Shown here in pieces: positions 33,690 to 42,115 of a DNA stretch of 64,000 nucleotides. Within the stretch, counting starts at the first letter, position 1. Each line of letters opens with the position of its first letter. A model generated the notes under the pieces. That model was not told the DNA's origin. It did no database searches and worked only from the letters and a program-made list of their open reading frames with translations. Made by a program: the position numbers and the translations under genes. Source of the stretch: Geothrix fermentans DSM 14018 (GTDB taxonomy: Bacteria; Acidobacteriota; Holophagae; Holophagales; Holophagaceae); assembly GCF_000428885.1 (NCBI RefSeq), contig NZ_KE386811.1:1-64000 (forward strand), written 5' to 3'.

Positions 33690-34562
33690 GTGCGCTACGA
33701 CGAGCCGCTCTTCCGCCCCCCCAGCGAGGCCGAGTCGTTCATCCTCCAGGCCACCCTGGGCTGCTCCTGGAATGCCTGCACCTACTGCGCCATGTACCGG
33801 GACAAGCGGTACCGGGAGCGGCCTCTGGCGGATGTGCTGGCCGACATCGCCGAGGCGGGTGACCGCTTCCCGGAGGACGTCCGGCACGTCTTCGTGGCAG
33901 ATGGCGATCCCCTGGGCATGGCCACGGACCACTGGGAGCCCATCCTCCGGGCCCTGGCCGCCGCCTTCCCCCGCTTGCGCCGCGTCAGCACTTACGCCAC
34001 GGCGCGCAACCTGCTGGAGAAGTCGCCCGGGGAATTGAAGCGGCTCCGGGAGCTGGGCCTGTCCCTGCTCTACCTCGGCCCGGAGTCGGGCGATGACGAG
34101 ACGCTGCGCCGCATCGCCAAGGGCGCCACGGCGGAGGATCACATCGAGGCGGCCCGCAAGGCCCGGGAGGCGGGCATGGACCAGTCCCTCATCTTCCTGC
34201 TGGGCGCTGGGGGACAGGCGCGGAGCGAGGCCCATGCCCGCGCCTCGGGCCGCCTGGCCACGGCCATGGACCCACGCTTCCTCTCCACGCTGACCCTCAC
34301 GGTGGTGCCCCACACGCCCCTCGCCGCCCTGGAGGAACAGGGGCGCTTCGAGCTCCCGGACCAGCGGGGGCTGCTGACGGAGCTGCGCTGGTTCCTGGAG
34401 GAGGCCCACCCCGGCAACGCCATCTTCCGGTCCAACCACGCCTCGAATTACCTGCCCATCGGCGGTCGCCTGCCGAGGGACCGGGAGGCCATGCTCGAGC
34501 TGCTGGACGCGGCCCTCGCAGGCCAAGTGCCCCTGCGGCCCGAGTGGGCGCGGGGCCTCTAA
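33690..34562 (+). CDS. radical SAM protein with CX4CX2C cluster motif
   Basis: A 290-residue protein. The cluster motif is GCSWNACTYC with Cys25, Cys30 and Cys33, a CX4CX2C spacing instead of the usual CX3CX2C. This GCSWN subgroup of radical SAM proteins is widespread but uncharacterised. Further blocks fit the partial barrel: HVFVADGDPLGM, LLYLGPESGDDETLRRIAKG, FLLGAGGQARSE and the C-terminal FRSNHASNYLPIGGRLPRD. The start is GTG directly after the stop of the upstream gene. Confidence 0.87.
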   Translation: MRYDEPLFRPPSEAESFILQATLGCSWNACTYCAMYRDKRYRERPLADVLADIAEAGDRFPEDVRHVFVADGDPLGMATDHWEPILRALAAAFPRLRRVSTYATARNLLEKSPGELKRLRELGLSLLYLGPESGDDETLRRIAKGATAEDHIEAARKAREAGMDQSLIFLLGAGGQARSEAHARASGRLATAMDPRFLSTLTLTVVPHTPLAALEEQGRFELPDQRGLLTELRWFLEEAHPGNAIFRSNHASNYLPIGGRLPRDREAMLELLDAALAGQVPLRPEWARGL

Positions 34563-34574
34563 AGTAGATGACCG

Positions 34575-34730
34575 TCAGCGCCGCTTCGCGGCCGGGCAGC
34601 CCCTGGAGCCGCCCCCGGCGCTGCAGTGCGAGCAGGCGTTCCCCGCCTTGAGATCCTGGTAGGCCCCGTGCAGGAAGTAGTAGGCGGCCCAGGCGACAGC
34701 GGAGGCGGTGAGCAGGATCTGGAGTCTCAT
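34575..34730 (-). CDS. small Cys-rich membrane protein, FeoB-associated
   Basis: A 51-residue protein: one N-terminal membrane helix (MRLQILLTASAVAWAAYYFLH) and a short Cys-rich tail with Cys33, Cys36 and Cys45 (CSHC then GC). This is the layout of FeoB-associated Cys-rich membrane proteins, which follow feoB in many bacteria and may handle iron or redox at the pore. The ATG has GAGGTGG 5 nt upstream. It starts 7 nt after the feoB stop, so it is the third feo gene. Confidence 0.8.
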   Translation of the reverse strand: MRLQILLTASAVAWAAYYFLHGAYQDLKAGNACSHCSAGGGSRGCPAAKRR

Positions 34731-34737
34731 GGCCACC

Positions 34738-36909
34738 TCACGCGAAGCCGAGGGCGCGGCCGGCGACCACGGTGATCCAGGCCAGCCCCCAGCCCAGAGC
34801 CAAGCCGTAGACGATGGTGAAGCCCGCCCAGCCCCAGGTTCCAGCCTCGCGGCGGATCATGGCCACGGTGCCCAGGCAGGGCGTGTAGATGAGGGTGAAG
34901 ACCATGAAGGCCAGGGCGGTGAGGGGGCTCAGGCCGGAGTTGTCCCGCAGGGCCACCTGGAGCGGGCTGAGACGCTCGCCCTCCTTGGGCTCCTCGCTGG
35001 CCTGGTGGATGACGGCCATGGTGGAGACCACGATCTCCTTGGCCACGAAGCCCGCCGTGAGGGCGATGACGTCCTTCCAGGCCTCGGGGCGCTTGTGGTC
35101 GGGATCCAGGATGGGCCGCAGGAGAGGGGAGGCCTTCTGGCCCAGGCGCGCGGCCAGGCTCGTGTTCACGATGCGGCTCTCATGGGCCAATTGGAGGGCC
35201 CGCAGGCGGTCCTCTGCCTCGGCCTGGGGCAGGTTCAGCGTGGCCACGGCCTGCCGCTGCTGCAGGTACTCGGCGGTCCACTCGCGGTTGGCGATGCCGG
35301 GATAGCGCGAGAGGAACCAGATCAGCGTGGCGCCCGCGAAGATGGTGGTGCCGGCACGGGTCAGGAAGATGGAGCCCTTCTCCCACATGTGGACGAGCGT
35401 GGCCTTCAGGACCGGCAGGCGGTAGGGGGGCAGCTCCATCACGAAGGGGGAGCTGGGGCCGCTGAACAGGGCGCTGCGCAGCATCCGGCCCATGAGCACC
35501 GCAAGGGTCAGGCCCAGGAAGTGCATGCCGATGATGGCCAGGGCGGCCTTGAAGGGCGTGAAGAAGGTCCCAGCGATGACGATGAAGACCTGCAGGCGCG
35601 CGGAGCAGCTCACCAGGGGCGTCACCAGGATGGTGATGAGGCGGTCCTGGCGGCTCTCGATGGTGCGGGCCGCCTGGACGGCCGGCACGTTGCAGCCGCT
35701 GCCCATGATGAGGGGGATGAAGCTCTTCCCGTGGAGGCCCATGACGTGCATGAGCCGGTCCATGATGAAGGCCGCCCGGGCCATGTAGCCCGTGTCCTCC
35801 AGGAAGGCGATGCAGCCCATGAGGATCATGATCACGGGCACGAAGACGATCACCGCGCTCACGCCGGGGATGACGCCGTCCACCAGCAGGCTGGTGAGCT
35901 CACCGGCGGGCAGGCGGGCGCCGGCGAAGTCCGCCAGGGTCTTGAAGCCCTCGGCGATCCAGTCCTGGGGGATCTTCCCGAGGATGAAGGACACGGAGTA
36001 CACCGCCGCCAGGATGGCCACGAAGATGGGGATGCCCAGCCACCGGTGGGTGAGCACCGCGTCCAGGCGGGCCGTGGGTGTGAGCCGCTCCTCCGGCGCC
36101 GTGGCCACCTCCTTCACCAGGCCGTGGGCGAAGCCGTAGCGGCGCTCGGCGATCAGGGTGGCGCCGTCGGCGCCCAGATGCGGCTCCAGGAAGGCGAAGC
36201 TCTTCGCCAGTTGCTGGCTGATGGCCTCGCTGGCGTGGCTCTCCGCCACCCGCCGCTTGGCCTCGGCGTTGTTCTCCAGCAGCTGCAGGGCCAGCCAGCG
36301 GGGCGGCGTGGCCGCCTCGAGCTTCTCGTCGCGGCGGATCTCCGTCTCGAGCTTGGCCAGCTCGCCCTCGATGTCGTGGCCGTAGTCCACGGTGATGCGG
36401 CGGCAGCGGTTGGACTCGCCCCGGGCCATGGCGGCCAGGAGGACCTTGAGCTCGGGGATGCCCTGCTCCCGGTTGCCCACGGTGGGGATCACAGGGCCAC
36501 CCAGCAGGGTCTCCAGCGCCGCCACGTCGATGCGGACGCCCCGGGCCTCGGCATCGTCCACCATGTTGAGGACGAAGGCCACGGGCTTGCCCAGCTCCAG
36601 CAGCTGGGTGCTGAGGTAGAGGTTGCGCTCCAGGTTCGAGGCGTCGAGGACGTTCAGGACCAGGTCCACCTCGGGGGAGGACAGGAACCCGGCGGCCACG
36701 CGCTCATCCTCGCTGCGGGCGGCCAGAGAGTAGGTGCCCGGCAGGTCCACCACCTCCAGCACCGAACCATCCTGCTCGAAGGTGCCGCTGCGCCGCTCCA
36801 CCGTGACGCCGGGCCAGTTGCCCACGTGGTGCCGCGCCCCGGTGAGGGCGTTGAAGAGGGTGGTCTTCCCGCAATTGGGATTGCCCGCCAGGGCGATGGT
36901 GAGGGACAT
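34738..36909 (-). CDS. feoB: ferrous iron transport protein FeoB
   Basis: A 723-residue protein. The N-terminal G domain has G1 GNPNCGKT (9-16), the switch region HHVGNWPGVTVE, G3 DLPGTYSL and the NMVD nucleotide-specificity motif. A helical GDI-like segment follows, then a polytopic membrane domain with the two inverted Gate motifs (SCSARLQVFIVIAGTF and KEIVVSTMAVI). Imports Fe2+ across the inner membrane, driven or gated by GTP. The start overlaps the feoA stop by 1 nt (TGATG). Confidence 0.97.
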   Translation of the reverse strand: MSLTIALAGNPNCGKTTLFNALTGARHHVGNWPGVTVERRSGTFEQDGSVLEVVDLPGTYSLAARSEDERVAAGFLSSPEVDLVLNVLDASNLERNLYLSTQLLELGKPVAFVLNMVDDAEARGVRIDVAALETLLGGPVIPTVGNREQGIPELKVLLAAMARGESNRCRRITVDYGHDIEGELAKLETEIRRDEKLEAATPPRWLALQLLENNAEAKRRVAESHASEAISQQLAKSFAFLEPHLGADGATLIAERRYGFAHGLVKEVATAPEERLTPTARLDAVLTHRWLGIPIFVAILAAVYSVSFILGKIPQDWIAEGFKTLADFAGARLPAGELTSLLVDGVIPGVSAVIVFVPVIMILMGCIAFLEDTGYMARAAFIMDRLMHVMGLHGKSFIPLIMGSGCNVPAVQAARTIESRQDRLITILVTPLVSCSARLQVFIVIAGTFFTPFKAALAIIGMHFLGLTLAVLMGRMLRSALFSGPSSPFVMELPPYRLPVLKATLVHMWEKGSIFLTRAGTTIFAGATLIWFLSRYPGIANREWTAEYLQQRQAVATLNLPQAEAEDRLRALQLAHESRIVNTSLAARLGQKASPLLRPILDPDHKRPEAWKDVIALTAGFVAKEIVVSTMAVIHQASEEPKEGERLSPLQVALRDNSGLSPLTALAFMVFTLIYTPCLGTVAMIRREAGTWGWAGFTIVYGLALGWGLAWITVVAGRALGFA

Positions 36910-37154
36910 CAGACCACCTTGTGGACGAGGATGCAGGCGCTTTCATCCCGCCGGAGCGACAGGTGGTAGCCCTTGATCACGAGTTCCATGGGGTCGCCCA
37001 GGGGAGCCAGCTTCTCCACCCGCAGGCGCACGCCGCGGATGAAGCCCATCTCCAGCAGGCGCTGACGGATCTGGCCCTGGGCCTTCACCTGGTCGACCTC
37101 CCCCTGGTCCCCCGGCTGGAGGTCGCTCAGGGGGATTGATAGATTTTGAGTCAT
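36909..37154 (-). CDS. feoA: ferrous iron transport protein FeoA
   Basis: An 81-residue cytoplasmic SH3-like protein: PLSDLQPGDQGEV, RQRLLEMGFIRGVRLRVEKLAPLGDPMELVIKGYHLSLRRDES is the family pattern (given in part). FeoA binds FeoB and modulates transport. The start has GGAG 8 nt upstream, inside a palindrome that may be an operator. First gene of feoA-feoB-small Cys-rich protein. Confidence 0.95.
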   Translation of the reverse strand: MTQNLSIPLSDLQPGDQGEVDQVKAQGQIRQRLLEMGFIRGVRLRVEKLAPLGDPMELVIKGYHLSLRRDESACILVHKVV

Positions 37155-37163
37155 AATCTCAAC
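37147..37163. promoter_or_regulatory. palindrome over the feoA start, candidate operator
   Basis: TTGAG-TCATAAT-CTCAA spans the feoA start codon and the spacing to its SD. A metal-dependent repressor (Fur or DtxR type) binding here would block both promoter clearance and translation. It does not match the classical Fur box closely, so this is only a candidate. Confidence 0.35.
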
Positions 37164-37230
37164 TCCGTGATCCAGTGTAGCTCAGCCTCAGGGTGCAACA
37201 AGGTCTAAGTCAAAGGATGTGATCTCCGTC

Positions 37231-37236
37231 TAAACT
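37231..37236 (+). promoter_or_regulatory. -10 element (TAAACT) of the pgsA-like gene
   Basis: TAAACT is followed by 8 nt and the ATG at 37245, with no SD between. The transcript would have a leader of 0-2 nt. Confidence 0.45.
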
Positions 37237-37244
37237 GGACCGCA

Positions 37245-37817
37245 ATGAAAGCCTCCAGTCCCCTTACCCTGCCCAATGCACTGACCCTGCTGCGGATCCT
37301 GGCGATCCCCTTTTTCGCCATCGCGGTCTGGTACGGGCACCACTGGCAGGCCTTCATCCTCTTCGCCGCCGCGGGGTTCACGGACCTGCTGGACGGCCTC
37401 ATCGCGCGGGCCTTCGACCAGGGCTCGGACCTGGGCGCGGTGCTGGACCCGGCGGCGGACAAGCTGCTGATGACCACGGCCTTCATCCTCCTGGCCTGGC
37501 GCACCCAGGGCATGACCGCCCCCATCCCCGTCTGGGTGGCCATCCTGGCCATCTCGCGGGACCTGGTGATCTCCTTCTACGCCTTCGCCTCCGTGGATCG
37601 CCTCAGCGACAGCAAGTTCCACCCGAGCTTCCTGGGCAAGCTGAGCACCGCCGCCCAGCTTGTCGCCGTCTCCCTGGCCCTGCTGTTCAACGCCCTGGGC
37701 TACCGGCCCTGGATGGACCCCTTCCTGCCGGAGATGTACTGGCTGGTGGCAGCCCTGGTGCTGGCCTCGGGCATCCACTATTTCGTCCGGGCCACCCGGG
37801 CGGCCGCGGCGGGATGA
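37245..37817 (+). CDS. pgsA: CDP-alcohol phosphatidyltransferase, PgsA-like
   Basis: A 190-residue membrane enzyme. The CDP-alcohol motif is complete: D47xxD50G51xxAR then G64xxxD68xxxD72, in TDLLDGLIARAFDQGSDLGA. The N-terminal LPNALTLLRILAIPFF is typical of PgsA, which makes phosphatidylglycerophosphate from CDP-diacylglycerol and glycerol-3-phosphate; cardiolipin synthase of the same family is the alternative. It overlaps the next gene by 4 nt. Confidence 0.85.
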   Translation: MKASSPLTLPNALTLLRILAIPFFAIAVWYGHHWQAFILFAAAGFTDLLDGLIARAFDQGSDLGAVLDPAADKLLMTTAFILLAWRTQGMTAPIPVWVAILAISRDLVISFYAFASVDRLSDSKFHPSFLGKLSTAAQLVAVSLALLFNALGYRPWMDPFLPEMYWLVAALVLASGIHYFVRATRAAAAG

Positions 37818-38848
37818 CGGACCGGAGCCGGATCCCCCTCCGGTTCGCCCTGGCGGGCGCGGCCGCCCTGCTGGCGCTGTGGCTGCTGCGGAGGGCCCTC
37901 GCCCCCTTCTTCTTCGCCATGGTCCTGGCCTACCTGCTGGGGCCCCTGGTGGACCGCCTGGAGGGGCGCCTGGGGCGGCCCTGGAGCGTGGTGGCGGTGC
38001 TCATCGCCTTCGTGGCCTCTGCCGCCGGCCTCCTCATGCTCCTGGTGCCCTGGCTGGTGGATCAGGGGGAGCGCCTGGCGGCCTCCCTGCCCGGCTGGAA
38101 GCAGGCCCTGGAGGCGAAGCTGCTGCCCTGGTTCCAGGACCACCCGGCCTGGCAGGCGCGGCTGGAGCACGGCTTGGAGGGCCTGGATCCGGGCCTGCTG
38201 CTGCGCGGCCTCCGCGCCACGGGCGGCGGCCTCCTGGGCTGTTTCCTCGATCTGCTGACCCTCATCCTCGTGCCGCTCATCCTCTACTACCTGCTTCTGG
38301 AAGGGCCGGCCCTCGTGGCCAGCCTCCGGAGTCTGGCGCCGCCGCGGCACCGAGAGCGCCTGGACCGCATGAGCGGAGCCATCCACCAGCGCCTGGGCGG
38401 CTACATCCGCGGCCAGGCCGCCGTGGCCGCCGCCATGGCCCTGCTCCAGGGGCTGGCCTTCACGATCCTCGGCGTGCCCTACGCCTGGCTGCTGGGCCTG
38501 GTGGCCGGCGTGTCCAACGTGGTGCCCTATTCCCCCTACCTGACCGCCCTGCCGCCCGCCCTGGTGCTGGCCTACCTGGATGGGGGGCGCACGGGGCATC
38601 TCGTGACCCTCGCCCTCGTGTTCATCGCCGTGCAGAAGGCCGAGGCCTTCTACTTCACTCCTGTCTGGGTGGGTCGCGCCAGCCGCCTGCACCCCCTGGA
38701 GGTGCTGCTGGCCCTCACGGCCTTCGGCTTCTGGTTCGGCGTGCTGGGGCTCGTCTTCGCCGTGCCCCTGGCCGTGGTGTTGAAGGTGGCCACCGAGGAG
38801 CTGCTGGAGGACTACCGGGCCCATCCCTGGTTCGGCGAAGAAGCCTGA
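37814..38848 (+). CDS. AI-2E family transporter (PerM/YdiK type)
   Basis: A 344-residue inner-membrane protein with about eight hydrophobic segments in the family order: RRALAPFFFAMVLAYLLGPLVDRLE near the N-terminus, a long amphipathic middle (about 85-140), then LGGYIRGQAAVAAAMALLQG, GVSNVVPYSPYL and EVLLALTAFGFWFGVLGLVFAVPLA-type C-terminal helices (in part). Family members export AI-2 or run Na+/H+ exchange; the substrate here is unknown. It overlaps the pgsA stop (ATGA). Confidence 0.9.
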   Translation: MTDRSRIPLRFALAGAAALLALWLLRRALAPFFFAMVLAYLLGPLVDRLEGRLGRPWSVVAVLIAFVASAAGLLMLLVPWLVDQGERLAASLPGWKQALEAKLLPWFQDHPAWQARLEHGLEGLDPGLLLRGLRATGGGLLGCFLDLLTLILVPLILYYLLLEGPALVASLRSLAPPRHRERLDRMSGAIHQRLGGYIRGQAAVAAAMALLQGLAFTILGVPYAWLLGLVAGVSNVVPYSPYLTALPPALVLAYLDGGRTGHLVTLALVFIAVQKAEAFYFTPVWVGRASRLHPLEVLLALTAFGFWFGVLGLVFAVPLAVVLKVATEELLEDYRAHPWFGEEA

Positions 38849-38890
38849 TAGACTGGGCCTTCCGCGTCGGGAGACGCCGAAGGAGCCGCC

Positions 38891-39775
38891 ATGAGAAAGC
38901 CCGCCCCGAAGGGGCCGCGCACCGCGCCCGCCACCCGCCATGCCGCCACCTCCCGGCCCGGCCCCCGGCCTGCGGCCAAGCCCAGGCCAACCCAGGCCCA
39001 AGCCAAGCCCCGGGCCGGTACCCAGGCCAAGACCGCGCCCAGGCCCGCCGCCCGTCCCGCGGCCCAAGGCCAGGAACGCCTGCAGAAGATCCTCGCCGCC
39101 GCGGGCATCGACAGCCGCCGCGCCTGCGAGCAGATCATCCTGGACGGCCGCGTGCAGGTGAACGGGAAGACCGTCACCGAGCTGGGCACCCGCGCCGATC
39201 CGCGCCGGGACGAGATCACCGTGGACCTGATCCCCATCCACAAGGAGGCCCCGGTCTACATCCTCATGAACAAGCCCAAGGGCTACGTCACCACGGTGCG
39301 GGACGACCAGGGCCGCCCCACGGTGATGGCGCTCCTCAAGGGCGTGCCGGGGCGCCTCTACCCCGTGGGCCGCCTGGACTTCAACTCCGAAGGCCTGCTG
39401 CTCATGACCAACGACGGCGCCCTGGCCCAGGTGTTGATGGGACCCGAGCACGAGATCCCCAAGGTCTACCTGGTGAAGGTCCACCGCACGCCGAAGCCCG
39501 AGCTGATGAAGGAGCTCCAGGAGGGCTTCCTGCTCAGCGGGCGGCGCCTCAAGCCCTGCCACATCGAGGTCGCCGAGAAGGGTGACAACCCCTGGCTGAA
39601 GGTGACCCTCACCGAGGGCAAGAACCAGCAGATCCGCCGCATGTTCGCCGCCGTGGGCCATCCCGTGAGCAAGCTGCGCCGCGTGCAGTTCGGCCCCCTG
39701 GCCGATCAGTTCCTCAAGCCCGGTGCCTGGCGCTTCCTGAGCCCCCAGGAGATCGCGGCGATCAAGAGCCTGTAG
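38891..39775 (+). CDS. rluB: rRNA pseudouridine synthase, RsuA/RluB family
   Basis: A 294-residue protein. The first about 58 residues are a Pro/Ala/Lys-rich basic extension. An S4 RNA-binding domain follows (ERLQKILAAAGIDSRRACEQ), then the catalytic domain with VYILMNKPKGYVTT and the catalytic Asp in YPVGRLDFNSEGLLL, ending with EGKNQQIRRMFAAVGHPV. It converts specific uridines in rRNA to pseudouridine; RluB (23S) is the most likely type. A TAGACT -10 at 38849-38854 and AAGGAG SD precede it. Confidence 0.93.
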   Translation: MRKPAPKGPRTAPATRHAATSRPGPRPAAKPRPTQAQAKPRAGTQAKTAPRPAARPAAQGQERLQKILAAAGIDSRRACEQIILDGRVQVNGKTVTELGTRADPRRDEITVDLIPIHKEAPVYILMNKPKGYVTTVRDDQGRPTVMALLKGVPGRLYPVGRLDFNSEGLLLMTNDGALAQVLMGPEHEIPKVYLVKVHRTPKPELMKELQEGFLLSGRRLKPCHIEVAEKGDNPWLKVTLTEGKNQQIRRMFAAVGHPVSKLRRVQFGPLADQFLKPGAWRFLSPQEIAAIKSL

Positions 39776-39821
39776 TTTCCTGGTCATCGACGAACCTCGG
39801 CCAACCGAGGGGCTTCAAAAG

Positions 39822-39921
39822 CCTCCACGAAGGGCACGAAGAAGAGCGCAAAGGCCACGAAGACCAGCGCCAGCGTTCCGTCTCAGGACATCCGCAGGGT
39901 GCCTTCGTGACCTTCGTGGAG
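39822..39921. repeat. CACGAAG-type palindromic repeat
   Basis: CTCCACGAAGGGCACGAAGAAG at the left (from 39822, shown in part) is complementary to CTTCGTGACCTTCGTGGAG at 39903-39921. It is a small member of the same family as 28031-28270 and lies between convergent genes. A CCTCGG-CCAA-CCGAGG hairpin at 39796-39811 precedes it. Confidence 0.7.
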
Positions 39922-39961
39922 ATCTTTTTGACCCGAGGCCCGACGAGAGGCAGGTAGTGAT

Positions 39962-40753
39962 TTACAGGAGCGACGAGATCGCCCCGCCGTCCACCGCGAG
40001 GGTGCTGCCGGTGATGTAGGAGGCTCCGGGGCCCGCCAGGAAGGCCACGGCCTCGCCGAACTCCTGGGGCTCGCCATAGCGCCCGGCGGGGATGCGGGCG
40101 CCCTGCTCGGCGCGGATGTCCTCCATGGACCGGCCGCTGGCCTTGGCGGCCTCGCCGTCCAGGAAGCGGACTCGGTCGGTGTAGATGCGCCCCGGCGCCA
40201 CGCAGTTCACCGTGATGCCATCCTTCGCCACCTGGCCCGAGAGGGTCTTGGCCATGGCCGTCACCGCGGCCCGCAGCGAATTGGACAGCACCAGCGCGGG
40301 GATGGGCTGCTTGACCGCGCTGGAGGTGATGAAGAGGATGCGCCCCCAACCCCGTTCCTGCATGCCGGGCACCACGGCCCGGGCCAGGCGCACCGCGGGC
40401 ATGAGCAGCGCGTCGAAGGCACCCTGCCAGGCGGCATCGTCGAAGGCCATGAAGGGGCCGGGCTGGGGCCCGCCCGTGTTGGAGACCAGCACGTCCACGC
40501 GGCCGTAGGCGCCCAGGGTGGCCTCGATCACCCGCTGGACATCCTCGGCTCGCCCGAGGTCGGCGACCAGGGGCAGCACCGCGCGGCCCGTGGCCCGGCG
40601 GATCTCCTCCGCCGCCGTCTCCACAGAGGCCTGGTTCCGGCTGCAGATGGCCAGGTCGCAGCCGGCCCGCGCCAGGGCCTCGGCCGAAGCCCGGCCCAGC
40701 CCCTTGCTGGCCGCCGTCACGAGTGCCACCTTGCCTTCCAGTCCATGAGCCAT
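39962..40753 (-). CDS. SDR family oxidoreductase lacking the Tyr-x3-Lys pair
   Basis: A 263-residue Rossmann-fold protein. The cofactor loop VTAASKGLGRASAEAL and VLVSNTGGPQPGPF are SDR-like, as is the C-terminal GSTLAVDGG. Where the catalytic Tyr-x3-Lys should follow the ITSSAV serine, the sequence reads QPIPALVLSNSLRAAV, with Leu and Arg at those places. A widespread SDR subgroup has this feature; its members are named as acyl-ACP reductases but their activity is doubtful. The ATG at 40753 has CAGGAGG about 6 nt upstream. Confidence 0.88.
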   Translation of the reverse strand: MAHGLEGKVALVTAASKGLGRASAEALARAGCDLAICSRNQASVETAAEEIRRATGRAVLPLVADLGRAEDVQRVIEATLGAYGRVDVLVSNTGGPQPGPFMAFDDAAWQGAFDALLMPAVRLARAVVPGMQERGWGRILFITSSAVKQPIPALVLSNSLRAAVTAMAKTLSGQVAKDGITVNCVAPGRIYTDRVRFLDGEAAKASGRSMEDIRAEQGARIPAGRYGEPQEFGEAVAFLAGPGASYITGSTLAVDGGAISSLL

Positions 40754-40807
40754 GGGCATCCTCCTGGATGGCATTGTGGCACTCCCGGCCGGGGGACGGG
40801 GCCGGGA

Positions 40808-41257
40808 TCAGGCCAGGTGCAGGCTCCGCACCGCCAGGAGGATCTCCCTCAGGAAGAACACCAGGGCCGCCACGAAGGCCGCCATGGCCAGGATGAAGAG
40901 CGAGGCCACGGGCACGGCGATCGCCACCTTCAGCACGGCCCCCAGGAACACGACGGCGATGCTGACGCAGACCAGCAGCGCGGCGGTGGTGCCGCAGGTG
41001 ATGGCCAGGTTGATGAACCGCCGGCGCCGCGCCAGGGTGTGCATCTCGTCGTGGATGGCCCGGTGCCGGCGCTCCGGCGCCTTCTCCAGGAGATCCTTCA
41101 GCGCCCGGGCCCGGTCCACGATGCGCGCCAGCCGCGTGGACAGCACGCCCAGGATGGTGCCGATGGACGTCAGCAGGAACACCGGCGCCACCGACAGCTG
41201 GATGACGTGGGAGATGTCGGAGATGGTCTGGGGCGAGACCGGGGTGGGACTGGGCAT
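40808..41257 (-). CDS. DUF2721 family membrane protein
   Basis: A 149-residue protein: QLSVAPVFLLTSIGTILGVLSTRLARIVDRAR at the N-terminus, a basic helix, and two C-terminal membrane helices (FINLAITCGTTAALLVCVSIAVVFL and the AVPVASLFILAMAAFVAALVFFL segment, in part). This is the DUF2721 pattern, function unknown. The gene is single, between an SDR gene and a short palindromic repeat that abuts its start. Confidence 0.85.
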   Translation of the reverse strand: MPSPTPVSPQTISDISHVIQLSVAPVFLLTSIGTILGVLSTRLARIVDRARALKDLLEKAPERRHRAIHDEMHTLARRRRFINLAITCGTTAALLVCVSIAVVFLGAVLKVAIAVPVASLFILAMAAFVAALVFFLREILLAVRSLHLA

Positions 41258-41265
41258 GGGTCTAT

Positions 41266-41346
41266 AGCTATCAGCTATCGGCTCTCAGCTGTCAGCTAAA
41301 AACAGGCCTCGGCCCATTCTTTCGCTGACAGCTGATAGCCGACAGC
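41266..41346. repeat. AGCTGTCAGC-type palindromic repeat, copy 1
   Basis: Arms built of short overlapping repeats of AGCTATCAGCTGTCAGC face each other (41266-41297 and 41324-41346), around a core CCTCGGCCCATTCTTTCGC. A second copy lies at 44231-44330. It lies between the ribA stop and the DUF2721 start. Confidence 0.75.
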
Positions 41347-41349
41347 CCC

Positions 41350-42009
41350 CTAAAGCGCCTCTTCCTCGAAATCCAGCATGTGCCCGCTCTTGCGGGCCTT
41401 GGTCTTGAGGTAGCGCAGGTTGTGGGGGTTGGAGGCCAGCTGGTGGCGCTCCCGCTCCACCTCGATGCCGGCGGACTCCAGGGCCCCGATCTTCCGGGGA
41501 TTGTTGGTCAGCAGCTTGACTTTGGTGATGCCGAAGAACTTGAGCATCTCCACGGCGCAGTCGTAGGTGCGCAGATCATCCGGGAAGCCCAGGGAGTGGT
41601 TGGCCTCCACGGTGTCGAGGCCCTGCTCCTGGAGGGCGTAGGCCTTGAGCTTGTTCAGGAGGCCGATGCCGCGACCCTCCTGGCGGAGGTAGAGCACCAT
41701 GCCGCCGTGCTCGGCCACGTGGCGCAGCCCCTCTTCGAGCTGCTGGCGGCAGTCGCAGCGGAGGCTGCCCAGCACGTCGCCGGTCCAGCACTCGGAGTGG
41801 ATGCGCACCGGGATGCGGCGCCGGGCATCGATCTCGCCGGCCACGATGGCCAGGTGCTCCTTGCCCGTGGCGTGCTCCAGGAAGCCGTAGACCGTGAACT
41901 TGCCGAAGATGGACGGCACGTTGGCCTTGGCGATGAAGGGGACCTTCTCCGCCTGGAGCTTGCAGAACAGTTCGAGTTTCGGGGCGCTGCTGGGTTCTTT
42001 GGGGGCCAT
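41350..42009 (-). CDS. ribA: GTP cyclohydrolase II
   Basis: A 219-residue stand-alone RibA. It opens the GTP ring in the first step of riboflavin synthesis. Zinc ligands are in HSECWTGDVLGSLRCDC, the catalytic block is YLRQEGRGIGLLNKLKAY and the substrate region TNNPRKIGALESAGIEV is present. It is not fused to RibB here. An in-frame TTG at 42054 would add 15 residues; ATG 42009 is preferred, though its SD is weak. Confidence 0.94.
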   Translation of the reverse strand: MAPKEPSSAPKLELFCKLQAEKVPFIAKANVPSIFGKFTVYGFLEHATGKEHLAIVAGEIDARRRIPVRIHSECWTGDVLGSLRCDCRQQLEEGLRHVAEHGGMVLYLRQEGRGIGLLNKLKAYALQEQGLDTVEANHSLGFPDDLRTYDCAVEMLKFFGITKVKLLTNNPRKIGALESAGIEVERERHQLASNPHNLRYLKTKARKSGHMLDFEEEAL

Positions 42010-42115
42010 GGGGTTCCGGGAGAAGGTGCGGCTGATCCATTGGATGCCGCCCAAGGGGAAAATGAAGTCTGGGACCAGAGCCTTTTCAGGGCAACCCGTC
42101 CGGTCCCATCCCTGG

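Noticed and set aside
41350-42054. ribA start at TTG 42054
   Set aside because: No SD supports it and the added 15 residues do not match the family; ATG 42009 gives a normal length.
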